Origin: Hippophae tibetana
Taxonomy: Eukaryota > Streptophyta > Magnoliopsida > Rosales > Elaeagnaceae
Length of the DNA: 64,000 nucleotides
Direction: 5' to 3'
NCBI GenBank assembly: GCA_037013495.1
Contig: CM072811.1
Coordinates: forward strand, 18,544,659 to 18,608,658
A program made the position numbers and the translations under genes. The notes beneath the pieces are model-generated. The model worked only from the letters and a program-made list of their open reading frames with translations, was not told where the DNA came from and searched no databases. Positions 1 to 11,123 of the stretch are shown in pieces. Numbering within the stretch: the first letter of the stretch is position 1; the number at the start of each line of letters is the position of its first letter.

Positions 1-2347
1 TCCATATGAGTTAGTCGTTTACTTATTATTATCTTTGTTTTTTTGCATCACTTTAGTTGCATTTTTATGATAAATGAATAGTGCAAGCCATTTTTTAAAT
101 TTTGTTTTAACTTTTCCGTGCAGCCAATACGTCCACCACATGACATTATTGAGGGCTAACTTGGGCATTTCAAATCATTTAATTGGTAAAAAAAAATTAC
201 AAAACCCAAAATAAACAAACCACGACATTCGTGGCTCCCCTTCTGGAACTCCATTTCATTACTAAACCCAACAATTTCTACTCAATTAAATCCCTAAACA
301 TAGATAAACAAACTTGAAACTATATGGTTATTTGGCTTGAAAGAGTCAAAAGTGATGTAAAACATCAATTGAAACTCTATATGTAGTCGATATTTGGTCA
401 ATATTTTAGTGACACGTTATTATAAATCACATAATTTATTAAGAGTTATTTTTTAATAAAAGCCACCTATGTGACATTAAGTATGTTTTCCATGACTTTT
501 AGCCCTTTCAAGATCACTACCCATAGTGTTTTCAACTTTGTTTGTTTAGGGATTTAATTGATATGCTCAATTAAATACCCAAAACCCCCTAAACAAAACC
601 CTAATTCATGTGCTCTAAGTGACACTAATGGATCCAATGTAAATGAGTGTCTGTCTGTTTAATATGTTATTAAAAAAAAGCCCTCAATCCATATACTATA
701 AACCCTAAACGAAACCTCCTATTCATATCTAACGGGAAATAATATCCTGAAAGTGAAACCCTTTTTCCAACATGTCGGGTTTTGCAATTCCTTGTTTATC
801 TTGAGGAATTTTAATATTTTCTCCCAAGTTAGGAGAATAAGAGGGAAATATGGAATATATAACGGATTTTTTTTAATTATTATTATTATTAAATGGATGG
901 AAACTAAATAACTTTGAAATGATAAAAAAAATTCATTTAAAAACACGTTCACATATACATAACTTTTGTTTTTAGCATAATAGTTAATTTTTAACCTTTA
1001 GGGTATTTTTTTTTTTAAAGAATTAATCAAGTGAAAAACAAATAAAAAGCAACCAGGACGCTTCTCTTTGAATTGTGGTTCAATACCATAAAACTTATAT
1101 ATGTAAAATAAAAAAAATTGAGATTCGAATCCAACTAAAGGTACATATTTTTGAGTTGTGTTTGTTTAAATAATCATGACAAAGAGATACAATATGTATG
1201 AGATGAATAATTATTGTATTGTGATATATAAGATCGGTACACATATTATTATATATATTGATTATAGGTATGATTAAATGTAAATGAAAGATATATTTTT
1301 GAATTTTTTAATATCTAAACAATAAATCCCCCTATTATTTTAATTTGACTCCACCGTCAAAATGAAAGAGTAAAATTGCCTTGCTTACGGACTCTCAGAT
1401 TGTTTAGCCACTTTGTGTACTATGGTTCAAATTCGTACAAGATAATTCAATTTAATCCACAAAACATATTAGCTACAGAAGTAATTTGAGAATAGTAGTT
1501 ATTTACGGTTAATTTTTGAAAAGAGAGAGAAAGGTTTTACTATCTAACCATTTTATTAGAGCGTTTCATAGATTTACCTCGGCTTATTTTACCTTTTCTC
1601 GCATCCTACATTCTCGGTAATCTTGCTTAGTTTGTGGTCCTTGGTTTTACTTCTTATTTTACATCTCTAAATGTTAAAATATTTAATTTAAATATTTTTC
1701 TAGTAATGTTATTTTAATAATCTTACCTTTTAATACTATTATATAATAGAAGTGTAAATTGAGATAAAATATTAATGAGATTTATAGTACAATTTATTAA
1801 TTTTCAAATTTTGTCTTATCTTATCTCACTCAATTTTTAATGAGATGAGATGATAATGAGATAATATTAATTGAGATATCTCATTTGTTCCTAACGGGCC
1901 TAAATAAAACAAGTAAGAATATAAAAATAATAGAAAATATGATACATAATTATTTATAATATAAGTTTGATAAGAAAAATTATACAACTTATGTTTAAAG
2001 TTAGTGCTTAAATGAAATGAGATAATATTATGCCATGAATAAATTAAAAATACTAAATGTGACATGAGATGTGAAGAGATAACTCATTTTACATCTCTAT
2101 TATATACGACCTTACCGTGTATTTTTTCAATGAAAAAAAAGATATCAAATTTACTACTATTACTCTTTGTTATGGATTTGATGTGTAATTAGTTTTTTAC
2201 TATTACAATTTCTATATCATCTTATCTGTATGAACATTAGTTTATAAAAAACTAAAGGAGAAATGAGGTAGAAGATGACTAGTAGCTATGAGGTAATTAA
2301 AAACAAAAGGGAAGATAACATTAGCCATGTAAAAAAACACCTAGTTA
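1..2347. other. AT-rich intergenic DNA without a recognised gene
   Basis: Both strands show only short reading frames with no familiar motif and many homopolymer runs. There is no clear splice-bounded exon. The stretch around 1,640-2,100 contains repeated 'gagata' and 'attttacatctct' words and could be a decayed miniature transposon, but I found no convincing terminal inverted repeat or target duplication. Confidence 0.6.
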
Positions 2348-2352
2348 GTGTG
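2348..2352. repeat. Target-site duplication of Copia-1, left
   Basis: GTGTG directly precedes the TGTAAAAG terminus of the left LTR and is repeated exactly at 7689-7693 after the AACA terminus of the right LTR. Confidence 0.9.
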
Positions 2353-2538
2353 TGTAAAAGTCAGAATTCATTCTTCTTATTTTCATTCAAAGATACTATC
2401 TATGTACATACAAAGTTAAGGACAATCTTAGGTGACATACACCTAATACACAACTAAGACACCTAATACACAACTAATATATTCACCTAGAGATAGATAC
2501 CTAATACACACCTAATATACAACTAATCATCTTTAACA
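2353..2538 (-). repeat. Copia-1 3' LTR
   Basis: This 186-bp LTR matches 7524-7688. It starts TGTAAAAGTCAG and ends TTTAACA on the plus strand. It carries an extra ~20-bp internal reduplication of the 'acacctaatacacaacta' word relative to the right LTR. The adjoining plus-strand bases ctcctcctc (2539-2547) are the complement of the polypurine tract GAGGAGGAG, which primes plus-strand DNA synthesis. Confidence 0.92.
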
Positions 2539-2545
2539 CTCCTCC

Positions 2546-2986
2546 TCAAGTTGGAGCATAGATATTAATCATGCCCAACTTGTTACAAAAATAATCAACC
2601 TGAACCCCACTTAAAGCTTTCGTGAAGATATCTCCTAGTTGTTCTCCAGTCTTCATATATCCTATAGAAATCAAACCTTGTTGAATGTTCTCGCGAACAA
2701 AATGACAATCAATTTCAATGTGTTTAGTTCGCTCATGAAACACAAGATTAAAAGCAATATGAAGAACAACTTGGTTATCACACCACAATTTCGCCGGTAT
2801 TGAAGTTTTAAGACCAACTTCATCCAAGAGTTGATATATCCATATTATCTCAGACGTAGATTGTGCCATAGCCCTATATTCTGACTCTACACTCAATCGT
2901 GACATAAAATTCTGCTTCTTACTTTTCCATGAGACCAAATTTCCTCCAATGAAAATACAATAGCCTGATGTGGATCTTCTATCCAC
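2546..2986 (-). pseudogene. Copia-1 RNase H domain
   Basis: A 146-codon open frame carries the copia RNase H: DRRSTSGYCIFIG at the start, SVESEYRAMA in the middle, LWCDNQ and the ERTKHIEIDCHFVRE block near the end, closing with GDIFTKAL. This domain degrades the RNA template during reverse transcription. It ends just before the polypurine tract and 3' LTR, as expected for the C-terminus of a copia polyprotein. It is out of frame with the upstream reverse transcriptase, so it is a fragment rather than a gene. Confidence 0.9.
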
Positions 2987-3019
2987 TTTGGAACCTGCCC
3001 AATCTGTATTTGAAAAAAT

Positions 3020-3545
3020 TCAATATGAGTGTGTCCATGATTTGCATACAAGATACCACATCCAGGTGCTCCTTTCAAGTAACACAAAATTTTCTCTAAC
3101 GCTGCCCAATGATGAACTGTTGGGGCTAACAACACTGACCGAATATGTAATATCTGGACGAGTCATGGTAAAGTAATTCAGCTTTCCAATCATCCTTTGA
3201 TATCTCTCAGAATCTTTAAAGAGTTCTCCATCTCCTGTAAGGTGGATGTTCGGAGTCATTGGAGCACTACAAGGTTTTGCTCCTAATTTTCTTATCTCAG
3301 TTAATAAGTCCAGGACATATTTTCTCTGAGATAGAAAGATACCTTTTTTACTCCTTGTGACTTTAACACCCAAGAAATACTTTAGCATCCCCAAATCCTT
3401 TGTGTGAAATTGAGTATGTAGGAAAGACTTAAAAGATGAAATTCTCGTAGTATCACTTCCAGTAATAACAATGTCATCTACATACACAACTAAAAGAATG
3501 ATACTGGCTTCTGATTGTTTGTATAACACAGAATGGTCAGACTTG
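3020..3545 (-). pseudogene. Copia-1 reverse transcriptase, C-terminal part
   Basis: Translation from about 3529 shows the catalytic YVDDIVITGSD motif, followed by TKDLGMLKYFLGVKV and LSQRKYVLDLL, which are standard copia reverse-transcriptase blocks after the active site. The MIGKLNYFTMTRPDITYSVSVVS connection region follows before the frame shifts near 3,110. Its N-terminal half lies beyond the inserted TRIM at 3,875-4,723. Confidence 0.9.
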
Positions 3546-3550
3546 CTTTT

Positions 3551-3674
3551 TTTTATATTAGCCCAAGGCCTAACTCAACCCAATAAGATCTCATTTAGTT
3601 AAGGGTTGCTCATACTTATAAACTGCACTACAGCCAAATGCCTAGCCGATGTGGGACAATATAATCCTTTAACA
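3551..3674 (-). repeat. TRIM 3' LTR
   Basis: 124 bp, nearly identical to 3746-3869. The plus-strand start has decayed from TGTT to TTTT. The next bases, cccccctcac (3675-3684), are the complement of the polypurine tract. Confidence 0.88.
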
Positions 3675-3733
3675 CCCCCCTCACATCGGACAGGGGCAAC
3701 GAAGGACACAAACCATGATGAACTCAAGGCCTA

Positions 3734-3745
3734 GCTTTGATACCA
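3734..3745 (-). other. TRIM primer binding site (tRNA-iMet)
   Basis: gctttgatacca on the plus strand reads TGGTATCAAAGC on the minus strand, complementary to the 3' end of initiator tRNA-Met. It directly abuts the 5' LTR at 3746. Confidence 0.88.
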
Positions 3746-3869
3746 TGTTATATAAGCCCAAGGCCTAACTCAACCCAATAAGATCTCATTGAGTTAAGGG
3801 TTGCCCACACTTATAAACTGCACTACAGCTGAACGCCTAGCTGATGTGGGACAATATAATCCTTCAACA
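3746..3869 (-). repeat. TRIM 5' LTR
   Basis: 124 bp with intact TGTT...AACA ends; matches 3551-3674 with few differences. Confidence 0.9.
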
Positions 3870-3874
3870 CTTTT

Positions 3875-4723
3875 CATCATATAAAATGTTTCTATAGCTT
3901 GACTAAATTTTTCAAACCAAGCACGAGGACTTTGTTTCAAACCATACAAATATTTTCGGAGACGAAAAAATTGCCTAGATTCCCCTTGAGCAACAAAACA
4001 AGAAGGTTGCTCAATAAACACCTCCTCTTGAAGATCACCATGAAGAAAATAATTTTTGATATCTAGTTGATGCAAAGGCCAATGGTGAGTAGCTACCATA
4101 GAAATAAACAACCGAATAGATGTCAATTTAGCAACATGAGAGAAAGTGTCAGAATAGTCCACTCCATAGGTTTGAGCATATTCCTTAGCAACGAGATGGG
4201 CCTTTAATCGAGCAACTGACCCATTTGGATTAACCTTAACTGTGAACACCCATTTGCATCCGATAGCCCGTTTCCCCAAAGGTAAATCAATCAAGTCCCA
4301 AGTACCATTTTCATCCAACGCATTCATTTCCTCGATCATTGCATGATGCCAACCAGGATGAGATATGGCTTCGTGAACAGTTTTAGGGATAGAAAAAGAA
4401 TCAAGAGAGGCAAGAAAAGAGCAAGAGGAAGACGACAAGCAATTATACGAAACAAAAGAAAAAATAGGATAAGTACATTGATGTTTACCTTTGCATAATG
4501 CAATAGTAAGATCATCGTTCAGGATTGGATTTGATGACGAAGGAGCAAGTGCAGGACATGAATCAGAAGGTCTATGTCTGGAGTAGACTTGAGTTATAGG
4601 AGGCCTAACAGGAACTGGATCAGAGACAGATTCAGATGATGTGATAGAATATATTAACAAATCATCATCCTCCCCCTGACATGCAGGAGGAGGAGAAGAC
4701 GAAAAATAGGGTGTGTTTTCCAT
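3875..4723 (-). pseudogene. Copia-1 reverse transcriptase, N-terminal part
   Basis: An open frame of about 280 codons. The N-terminal third is a low-complexity Ser/Pro linker. The reverse transcriptase follows with NGTWDLIDLPLGKRAIGCKWV, VARLKAHLVAKEYAQ, the first catalytic aspartate in LHQLDIKNYFLHGDL, and RKYLYGLKQSPRAWFEKF. The frame is terminated by the TRIM at 3869. The canonical KARLVAKG and KNAFLHG motifs have become KAHLVAKE and KNYFLHG, consistent with decay. Confidence 0.9.
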
Positions 4724-4786
4724 GAAGGTAACATCAATTGAGACAAGATATTTGTTAAGAATAGGACAATAACATCTATAACCTTT

Positions 4787-5370
4787 TTAGAGACGAGAAT
4801 AACCAAGGAAGATACACTTCAAAAACTTGGGATCTAATTTAGTAACATGCAGATGAACATCCCGAACAAAACAAGTGCTACCAAATATCCTAGGGTCAAC
4901 CGAAAATAGTGACTTATTAGGAAACAAAATTTTGTAAGGAATCTCACCATGAAGAACATATGAGGGCATACGATTAATAAGAAAACATGCTGTTGAAACT
5001 GCATCGGCCCAAAAAGGTTTAGAAACATTCATTTGAAATAATAAGGCACGTGCAGTTTCGAGAAGATGTCCGTTCTTATGTTCGGCCACTCCATTTTGAG
5101 ATGGAGTATCAACACATGAAGTTTCATGAAGCCTGCCATTTTGAACAATATAAGATTGAAACAAAGCTGATGTATATTCTTTGGCATTATCACTTCGCAA
5201 AGTACGAATTGAAACATTAAATTGAGTTTTAATCTTAACACAAAATGCACAAAAAATAGAAACAATTCAGAATGACTCTTCATTAAATATAACCAAGTTA
5301 CACGAGAATAATCATCCACAAAAGTAACAAAATACTTGTTTAGACAAAATAGGACAAGGACCCCAAACAT
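4787..5370 (-). pseudogene. Copia-1 integrase core
   Basis: Two overlapping frames carry the integrase catalytic core: FVDDYSRVTWLYLMKSHSE (from about 5,330), RSDNAKEYTS with the second catalytic aspartate (5,200), and NGVAEHKNGHLLETAR with the catalytic glutamate (about 5,090). The LINRMPS and IFLGYS blocks at the C-terminal end follow. A frameshift near 5,200-5,240 separates the first block from the rest. Confidence 0.9.
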
Positions 5371-6541
5371 CAGAATGAACTAATTCAAAAGGAACACTAG
5401 CACGTTTATTAACTCTTGGATTTGAACTAAAAAAATGATGTTTTGAAAATTGACAAGACTCACAATCTAATGAAGACACCTTACTAATATGAGGACAAAG
5501 TTTCTTCAGTAAAGGAAGAGATGGATGACCTAGTCTATAATATGCCTCGAAGGGAGAGGTTACACTAGAGCAAGTGACAAATTTCGGTATAGGTGTGTCA
5601 AGAATATAGAGGCTTCCAGACTCATGTCCTTTACCAATAGTCTTCTTCGTCATAAGATCCTGAAATAAGCAACGATCAGGAAAAAATGAGATGCAACAGT
5701 TAAGATTGCGAGTAAGCTGACTTACAGAGATCAAATTAAAGGATAAGCTAGGTAAATGTAAGACAGACGACAAAGGAAGCAAATGAGTGGGAGAAATTGT
5801 GCCAGACCCAAGAACACGAGATGGTGACCCATCGGCTAAGGTAACAGTAGAGGTAGAAGTGTGTGACTGAATAGTAGAAAAGAGACTAGAATTACCTGTC
5901 ATATGATCTATGACACCAGAATCAATAACCCATTTGTAAGATGTGGAAATGAGACATGTATTTGATTTACCTGAATCAACAATAGCAGTGACAGAAGGTG
6001 ATGAAGACCTTAGTGATTCTTGATACTGTGAGAACTTGGTAAATTCATCTGTAGAGATAAGAACCAATTTTTCAAAAGTATCAGAAGTGGATGCAATATG
6101 AGCCGAGTGACCTTTCTGATGCTTGTACTGAAGCTTTCTACATTCATGTTTCGTATGTCCTGGTTTGTGACAATAGTGATATACAATACCTCCTAGGTCC
6201 TGCGGTCGAGTTTCAAACCCGTGCGAGCCGCCTCTTTTGTTTCTGTTCATATAAGTTGACCGTTCATGCTCATAACTATTACTTCGGCTGACCAAAGCAT
6301 CATTTAATTGAGCAGGTGGAGGCGGAGTGGCTTCTGTACGAAGAACTCGACTAAACACCTCTTGTAAAGAGGAGATCTCAGAACCAGAAAGAACCTGGGA
6401 CTTAGCAGTCTCAAAAGTAGAGGGAAGATCGACAAGAAAACTCATGACCACCATTTGTTCCCGTTGGCTTTGCTGAACCTTTACATTAGGGCTAAAAGGC
6501 ATCAAACTATTAAGCTCCTCATAAGTCCTTTTAAATTCCAT
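5312..6541 (-). pseudogene. Copia-1 gag C-terminus, protease and GAG-pre-integrase
   Basis: A 409-codon open frame. It contains the gag C-terminal region; a zinc knuckle at about 6,143-6,175 in which the first cysteine has become tyrosine (YHYCHKPGHTKHEC); the aspartic protease site WVIDSGVIDHMTGN near 5,935; and the pre-integrase zinc region RLGHPSLPLLKKL...CESCQFSKH. It ends at the start of the integrase core (LVHSDVWGP). This is the longest surviving frame of the element; it is joined to the N-terminal gag by a frameshift near 6,600. Confidence 0.92.
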
Positions 6542-6643
6542 AAAATAATTTGTGAGTGAATGATCTTGTTTGTCTGCATGGTAAAATGCTTTGCATACCT
6601 CATATATGCGAGAAAGATCTCCTTTACCATAATATAAGAAATC

Positions 6644-6937
6644 TTAATAATCCATCAATTTCTTAACGAATTCACGTTGATTGATCAAGTCAATTACATT
6701 GTTTTCAATAGAATTCCGAATCTGCAGAAATAAGCGAGCATCTTCTCTAAGCCATGTCTGCTTGGAATCATCTTTAGGAGGATCATTAGTCAAATGAGTA
6801 TCTTTGTCGATACTTCTCAAATAAATTCGAATGGTCTTACTCCAAGCTAAATAATTCGAGCCATTGAGCTTATAGTCCATGATTTTAGACATCACAGGCA
6901 CCATATCCGTTACAACATTAGATTTCTTTTTAGCCAT
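6644..6937 (-). pseudogene. Copia-1 gag N-terminus
   Basis: The start at 6937 gives MAKKKSNVV and then YKLNGSNYLAWSKTIRIYLRS, the usual copia gag opening in which LNG.NY..W marks the nucleocapsid precursor. The frame stops at 6644; the downstream gag continues in another frame. A 14-residue in-frame upstream extension is possible but lies in leader-like sequence. Confidence 0.85.
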
Positions 6938-7159
6938 AACTCTTACAAACGATAAGGCAGCGAGCAAACGAACAAACAAAATCCAACAACAACAGCGAAC
7001 AAAAACACAAAATTGGATGAACCAAAACTTGAACAGTCACAAGCGATGAGTGCCAAACCACCAAAGATGATGCATGGGAATGACGGAGAGCGACACAAGG
7101 TCGAATGGAGAAGAAAGCTGCACGGATGCGCTATCACGCACCGACGCATGGAAAGATGG

Positions 7160-7400
7160 AAGAAATTCATGGTGGAACATATGGCTCACTCGAGGCTCGT
7201 CTGGTGACTAGACTTCGGGGTTTGGCTAGTCGACGGCTAGTCGACGGCTAGTCTTCCTCCTTATGCCGGAAGTGAAACGCGTGGAAAATTGATAGAAAGT
7301 CACGGTGGCGTGTATGGCTCACTCGCTGCTCGTCTGGCGAAGTCTAGTCGGCGGATGGTCTTCCTCCATGTGCTGGCAGTGAGAAAAAATGTGACTCCAA
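7160..7400. repeat. Reduplicated leader of Copia-1
   Basis: Between primer binding site and gag, the block 'atggctcactcg.gctcgtctgg' occurs at 7181 and 7314 (period ~133 bp), each followed by a 'tcttcctcc' block. Inside the first copy 'gctagtcgacg' is itself repeated. The leader is much richer in G and C than the surroundings. Confidence 0.7.
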
Positions 7401-7512
7401 AAGGGTGTTTTGAGTTGGAACTAAAAAATGCACCAAATCCTAATTTGTGTTTACCCAAAATCAGCCCCTAATTTGAACGAAAAAAAATTTCCCAAATTTT
7501 GTAACCCAAATA

Positions 7513-7523
7513 CTCTGATACCA
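7513..7523 (-). other. Copia-1 primer binding site (tRNA-iMet)
   Basis: ctctgatacca reads TGGTATCAGAG on the minus strand, complementary to initiator tRNA-Met, and abuts the 5' LTR at 7524. Confidence 0.9.
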
Positions 7524-7688
7524 TGTAAAAGTCAGAATTCACTCTTCTTATTTTCATTCAAAGACACTACCTATTTATATACAAAGTTAAGAACAATCTT
7601 AGGTGACATACACCTAATACACAACTAATATATTTACCTAGTATAGACATCTAATACACACCTAATATACAACTAATCATTTTTAACA
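7524..7688 (-). repeat. Copia-1 5' LTR
   Basis: 165 bp, TGTAAAAG...TTTTTAACA on the plus strand; matches the 3' LTR with scattered substitutions and lacks its ~20-bp internal reduplication. Confidence 0.92.
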
Positions 7689-7693
7689 GTGTG
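7689..7693. repeat. Target-site duplication of Copia-1, right
   Basis: GTGTG, identical to 2348-2352. Confidence 0.9.
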
Positions 7694-7799
7694 TAATTGC
7701 AGTATGGCCTCCTTCAATCCTTCCTAGTGTTGGAATTCAATTCCAACTATTAAATTGAATGGTGAAAATTTTCCTATGCACTAGTAGAGTTAAAACTTA

Positions 7800-8200
7800 C
7801 ATTTTTTTTGCATGTTCTACCTAATTGTTAAATAAGATGATCAACCTGAGGAGATGAGTCGTCATATAGCCTCATTATCTCCTCCTTAGACTTGACAACC
7901 AAAGTGCTATCTCGTTATGCATGTATCTTGACCGAGGGAGCTGAGATAAAGCTACCTCACTTTCTAGGCAAGGATGTTCTTTCAGGTGATCTACCTAATT
8001 GTTATCATCAGGTGATCAATCTAAGGAGATGGGCCATTGTAAGGACTCACTATTTCATCCTTAGGTTGGGAAACCAAAGTGTTACTTAGTTATGCTTGCA
8101 TCTTGCCTAGGGAAGTTGAGATAAAGCTACCTCACTCTTTAGGCAAGGATTTTTTTTAAGCATTCTACCTACTTGTTGACATTAGGTAATCAACTATGGT
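7800..8200. repeat. Tandem repeat, ~174-bp period, about 2.2 copies
   Basis: The word ctacctaattgtta begins at 7817 and 7991, with a diverged third start at 8165, exactly 174 bp apart each time. Each unit also contains 'gagataaagctacctcact' and 'ggcaagga'. The copies have diverged by substitutions. It lies downstream of the gypsy protease relic and may belong to that element's non-coding region. Confidence 0.8.
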
Positions 8201-8370
8201 ACATATTAATAATTTTCAATTTCCAAATACCTATACATTTTCCATTTCATTGAGACCTAATTAATCACACTCTCATATAGTGTATTATGTTTCAGATGCT
8301 TCTTTACTCAAACTACTCAAACTAACCAAACTGTGAGAGATGCCACATATTTACTTGGTTTCAACATCTA

Positions 8371-8742
8371 TTATAGTGGATAATTTTTGGCTTGATCACA
8401 TTGGATTTTTTGGACCCTCTTTTGGGTTGGATACTTCAAGACTTGATGAAAGTTGAAGAAGACCACCCTCATCTTGTGCAACAAGAGTCTTTCTAGAATG
8501 GTGTTGTAGTCGGTCAGAACATCCCTCACAATAAAGTTGGCCATGTGGGTAGCTCTTAGAACCATTATTGGGAGCTTGATAATGCCCAAAATATAGGTGG
8601 TGCTTCTATTAAATATGACTAACGACATTCCCTTTCTTTGGACATCATCGGTTCCAAAGTTGAGTTCCTTGATAGTAGATAGGAACAAAAGGCTCCTAGT
8701 ATCCACCAAGATTCTCCCAACATCACCAGGACCTACCCTCAC
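8371..8742 (-). pseudogene. Ty3/gypsy aspartic protease relic (Gypsy-1)
   Basis: A 123-codon frame resembles the gypsy retropepsin: RILVDTRSLLF (DTG changed to DTR), then FIVRDVLTDYNTILERLLLHKMR and a HQVLKYPT tail, which fit the 'YN.ILGR..L..M.....H...KFPT' pattern of plant gypsy proteases. The glycine of the active-site triad is lost, so it would be inactive. Upstream on the same strand (about 9,070-9,150) there is a broken HQD..HVIKD zinc-knuckle-like stretch, and gag lies at 9,563-9,826. Confidence 0.75.
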
Positions 8743-9562
8743 TATTATGACTCATGAGGGGACATAGTTTCATCCACATTTAAGAAGGAAATCTCAAGCC
8801 TTTTTGGTGAATTTTTTTACTCAAAAACCGACCTAGGTTCTTCTTTCTCTACTTTTCAAGTGTATCTCTTCTTGGCATTATTGGTTTTGTTGTTAAGTCC
8901 ATGAATGTAGTGAGTCATCTGCACATTTTTTAGCTTCATTATCTAGAACATGGTAGCCATGCACTTGGCATTATTTCTTGACTGTGCTTCTTCTTGTCGG
9001 GGGCTGCGTGTCATTGCCCTAAACTAGGTCCTTTACATACCTCCATGCCAGAAGGTTTTCTCTTTCACTCTTTAAATGCATGTAATCCTTAATGACATGT
9101 CATGTGTCTTGATGGAAGTAGTACTTTCTTGTGTTTCTTTGTTGTGCCCTCATTTTCTATGGCCATACAACATTTGAATTACATCCCAATCTCATCATAG
9201 CTTCCTTTAGGGATAATCTAAATAGGTCCCCATAAATTGGGACAAACTCCTTCCTCTAGGTCTACTATTGTAGACCATACACTCTGGTTCTTACTTGTTT
9301 GTCTGTTGTTGATAAGGCTGAAGCTTTTTTTTATAAAAAAAACATGAAATCTTATTAATTTGAAGCTTCTATATTTACAAACTGACTCTCTTTTCCTCTA
9401 GTCTAATCCTTTTCCCCCTTATGTTTCCACACTTTTACCTTTGTTTGTCTTCATCTGCTCTGAATTAACAAATTTATGTGCCTTAGTATAGGTTTTGTAC
9501 AAGGTCCTTGGTACCATCTTTGTCAACTCAGTGAAAAAGCTAAACTCTCTTAGTGCTCCTTT

Positions 9563-9826
9563 TCAAAAGGCTTTGATTGTAAGGGAGTTTGGGCAGTTTG
9601 GGATTTTTAGTTTTTCACTATGAAACCTCTTCATATATACTTTCACATTCCCTAGAAGATGGAGAGTAAGTGGTGGCTTTTTCGTTTTTAGGGATTCGTT
9701 GTTGGCATAATTGGTGAAAAATAAGTTTGTAAAATCCTCAATGGAAAAGATAGTTTCTGGTGCTAGGTTACAAAACCATCTTTGGACTAATTCGTGAGAA
9801 GTAACTATAAAAGTCTTACACATCAT
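9563..9826 (-). pseudogene. Ty3/gypsy gag relic (Gypsy-1)
   Basis: An 87-codon frame: MMCKTFIVTSHELVQRWFCNL, then SIEDFTNLFFTNYA and VYMKRFHSEKLKI. This follows the retrotransposon-gag pattern of plant gypsy elements (M.. F...L...A..WF..L, then F.......FV..F, then L..Y..RF..E). Gag packages the element RNA. The same relic appears to continue on both sides of the 5-kb LTR insertion at 10,338-15,400, with residual gag-like N-terminal sequence at 10,000-10,337 and 15,401-15,550. Confidence 0.7.
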
Positions 9827-10337
9827 AGCACCCCATTTTCACCTTGTGACATTGAATAGCCCCATTTCCTGCTTGAATTACAGTACATGTGCGATAGGGT
9901 TTGAGGTTCCATTGTAGGTTACACACTTGGGAGAGTTGAACTTTGTTGGTGGTTCCATATGCTCTATATTGTCGCAAAATGGGAATCCAACTAGTTATTT
10001 ACATACTTTGTTGTGGTTGTTTTGATCCCAATGAGCCTTATATCCTATTATTTTCTCTTTTATAGTTTTCATTCTTTCTTCTCAATGTCTCTTTTCTTCC
10101 AAAATAAGTCAGTCGCAACATATCGGTTAACATCATTATGGTTGTTAAGAGGAGTAAAGTTCTCAAAACTGATCTCTGTGCACAACTTAGCTCTCCTGAT
10201 ATATGTCATTCCCTTCCTCTTTCTCCAATTGATGGACCTCCCTTTCTTATTCAACGGTAGCTGTTTCTTCATTGATTTCATAGTGCTTTTGCAATTCCTT
10301 TCAGAGTTCAACATTATCCTTTCTGACCTCGTCTATC

Positions 10338-10615
10338 TAATACCAACAGAATTTCAGAGGGTTTGAGGAAAGAAGAAGAATAATAAGAGGGGAGTTGATT
10401 GCTTATAATTTTTGATATGATTCATTGAATTCATTCGGGCTAGATATAACCTTACACCACACATGCATTACAAGGAAATTAAGCTAACTGATTCAGTTAT
10501 TTTCTAACAGAATCCATGGTCCCCCCATTCTTGTGCTCGCCTACCTTGCTGTTCCTTGCACCCCGTCCTGCATCCACGTGCGCCAACCGTTTTTCGCAGT
10601 GCAACCACTAATACA
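10338..10615 (-). repeat. LARD-like element, 3' LTR
   Basis: ~278 bp matching 15,126-15,400 over its whole length: shared blocks include 'tgaggaaagaagaagaa', 'aggggagttgattgcttataattt' and 'acacatgcattacaaggaaatt'. It ends in ATACA; the plus-strand gtatcattcctcccccc that follows is the complement of a purine tract. Confidence 0.85.
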
Positions 10616-11123
10616 GTATCATTCCTCCCCCCTTTTAGAATCCTTGTCCTCAAGGATGAAGTTGGAGTATGACAAAACATGAGCACCCATTTTATAACTG
10701 AACCAATATCAATTTCATAATATCTCCTTATCAAGACAATCACACTATCTTTTTCTGACCCCCTTGATCCCACTATTGTAAGACTATTTCCTGTTGTGGC
10801 CTTCCAATTTAAGTGTTCAAAAATAGTTATATTAGGCCTTGCAGGGTGGGAGGAACTGACATTTCTAGATTGTATATCACTTTTGATAGTAGTAACCATA
10901 ATCGGATTTGGATCATTAGGATCAACAATTGTTCTAACTAATTTTTATAACAGTTTATAAGAAAATTCTAGGATTGCAGTTTCACCAAATTAATCCACTT
11001 GAATCATATTATTTTCTCTTGATTTATGTTCTCATATTTTAATTTGTTAACCAAGAACTCCTAATTTATCCATATATCTCTTTCGAGCTCCATATAGACA
11101 CATCTCATTAAAATAATTCACTA

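Larger units (their letters stand above)
3551..3869 (-). mobile_element. TRIM (terminal-repeat retrotransposon in miniature) inside Copia-1
   Basis: A 319-bp mini-retrotransposon: two ~124-bp LTRs (3551-3674 and 3746-3869) flank a 71-bp interior. On the minus strand the LTR starts TGTTGAAGGATTATATTGTCC and contains 'cccacatcggc', typical of plant TRIM/SMART LTRs. The interior has only a primer binding site and a purine tract and no coding capacity, so any transposition enzymes came from elsewhere. The flanking word CTTTT (3546-3550 and 3870-3874) is a perfect 5-bp TSD. The insertion interrupts the host reverse transcriptase between the YLYGLKQSPRAW and YVDDIVIT blocks. It is not a Cassandra element as far as I can see: no 5S promoter was recognised. 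Confidence 0.92.
2353..7688 (-). mobile_element. Complete but decayed Ty1/copia LTR retrotransposon (Copia-1)
   Basis: A 5.3-kb element read on the minus strand. Order from high to low coordinate: 5' LTR, tRNA-iMet primer binding site, gag, protease, integrase, reverse transcriptase, RNase H, purine tract, 3' LTR. Both ends are TG...CA and are flanked by the same 5-bp word GTGTG (2348-2352 and 7689-7693), which proves a genuine integration. The gag-pol frame is broken by frameshifts and stops, and a TRIM element sits in the reverse transcriptase, so it cannot move on its own. The domain order (integrase before reverse transcriptase) is diagnostic for Ty1/copia. Confidence 0.95.

Noticed and set aside
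3551..3869. Cassandra-type TRIM with 5S rRNA promoter
   Set aside because: I could not find the 5S internal promoter boxes in its LTRs; it fits the general TRIM/SMART group.
10013..10366. A hydrophobic 117-codon plus-strand frame resembling a membrane protein
   Set aside because: It is antisense to the N-terminal part of the Gypsy-1 gag relic; T-rich antisense of Lys/Glu-rich coding sequence gives Phe/Leu/Ser runs that mimic membrane segments.
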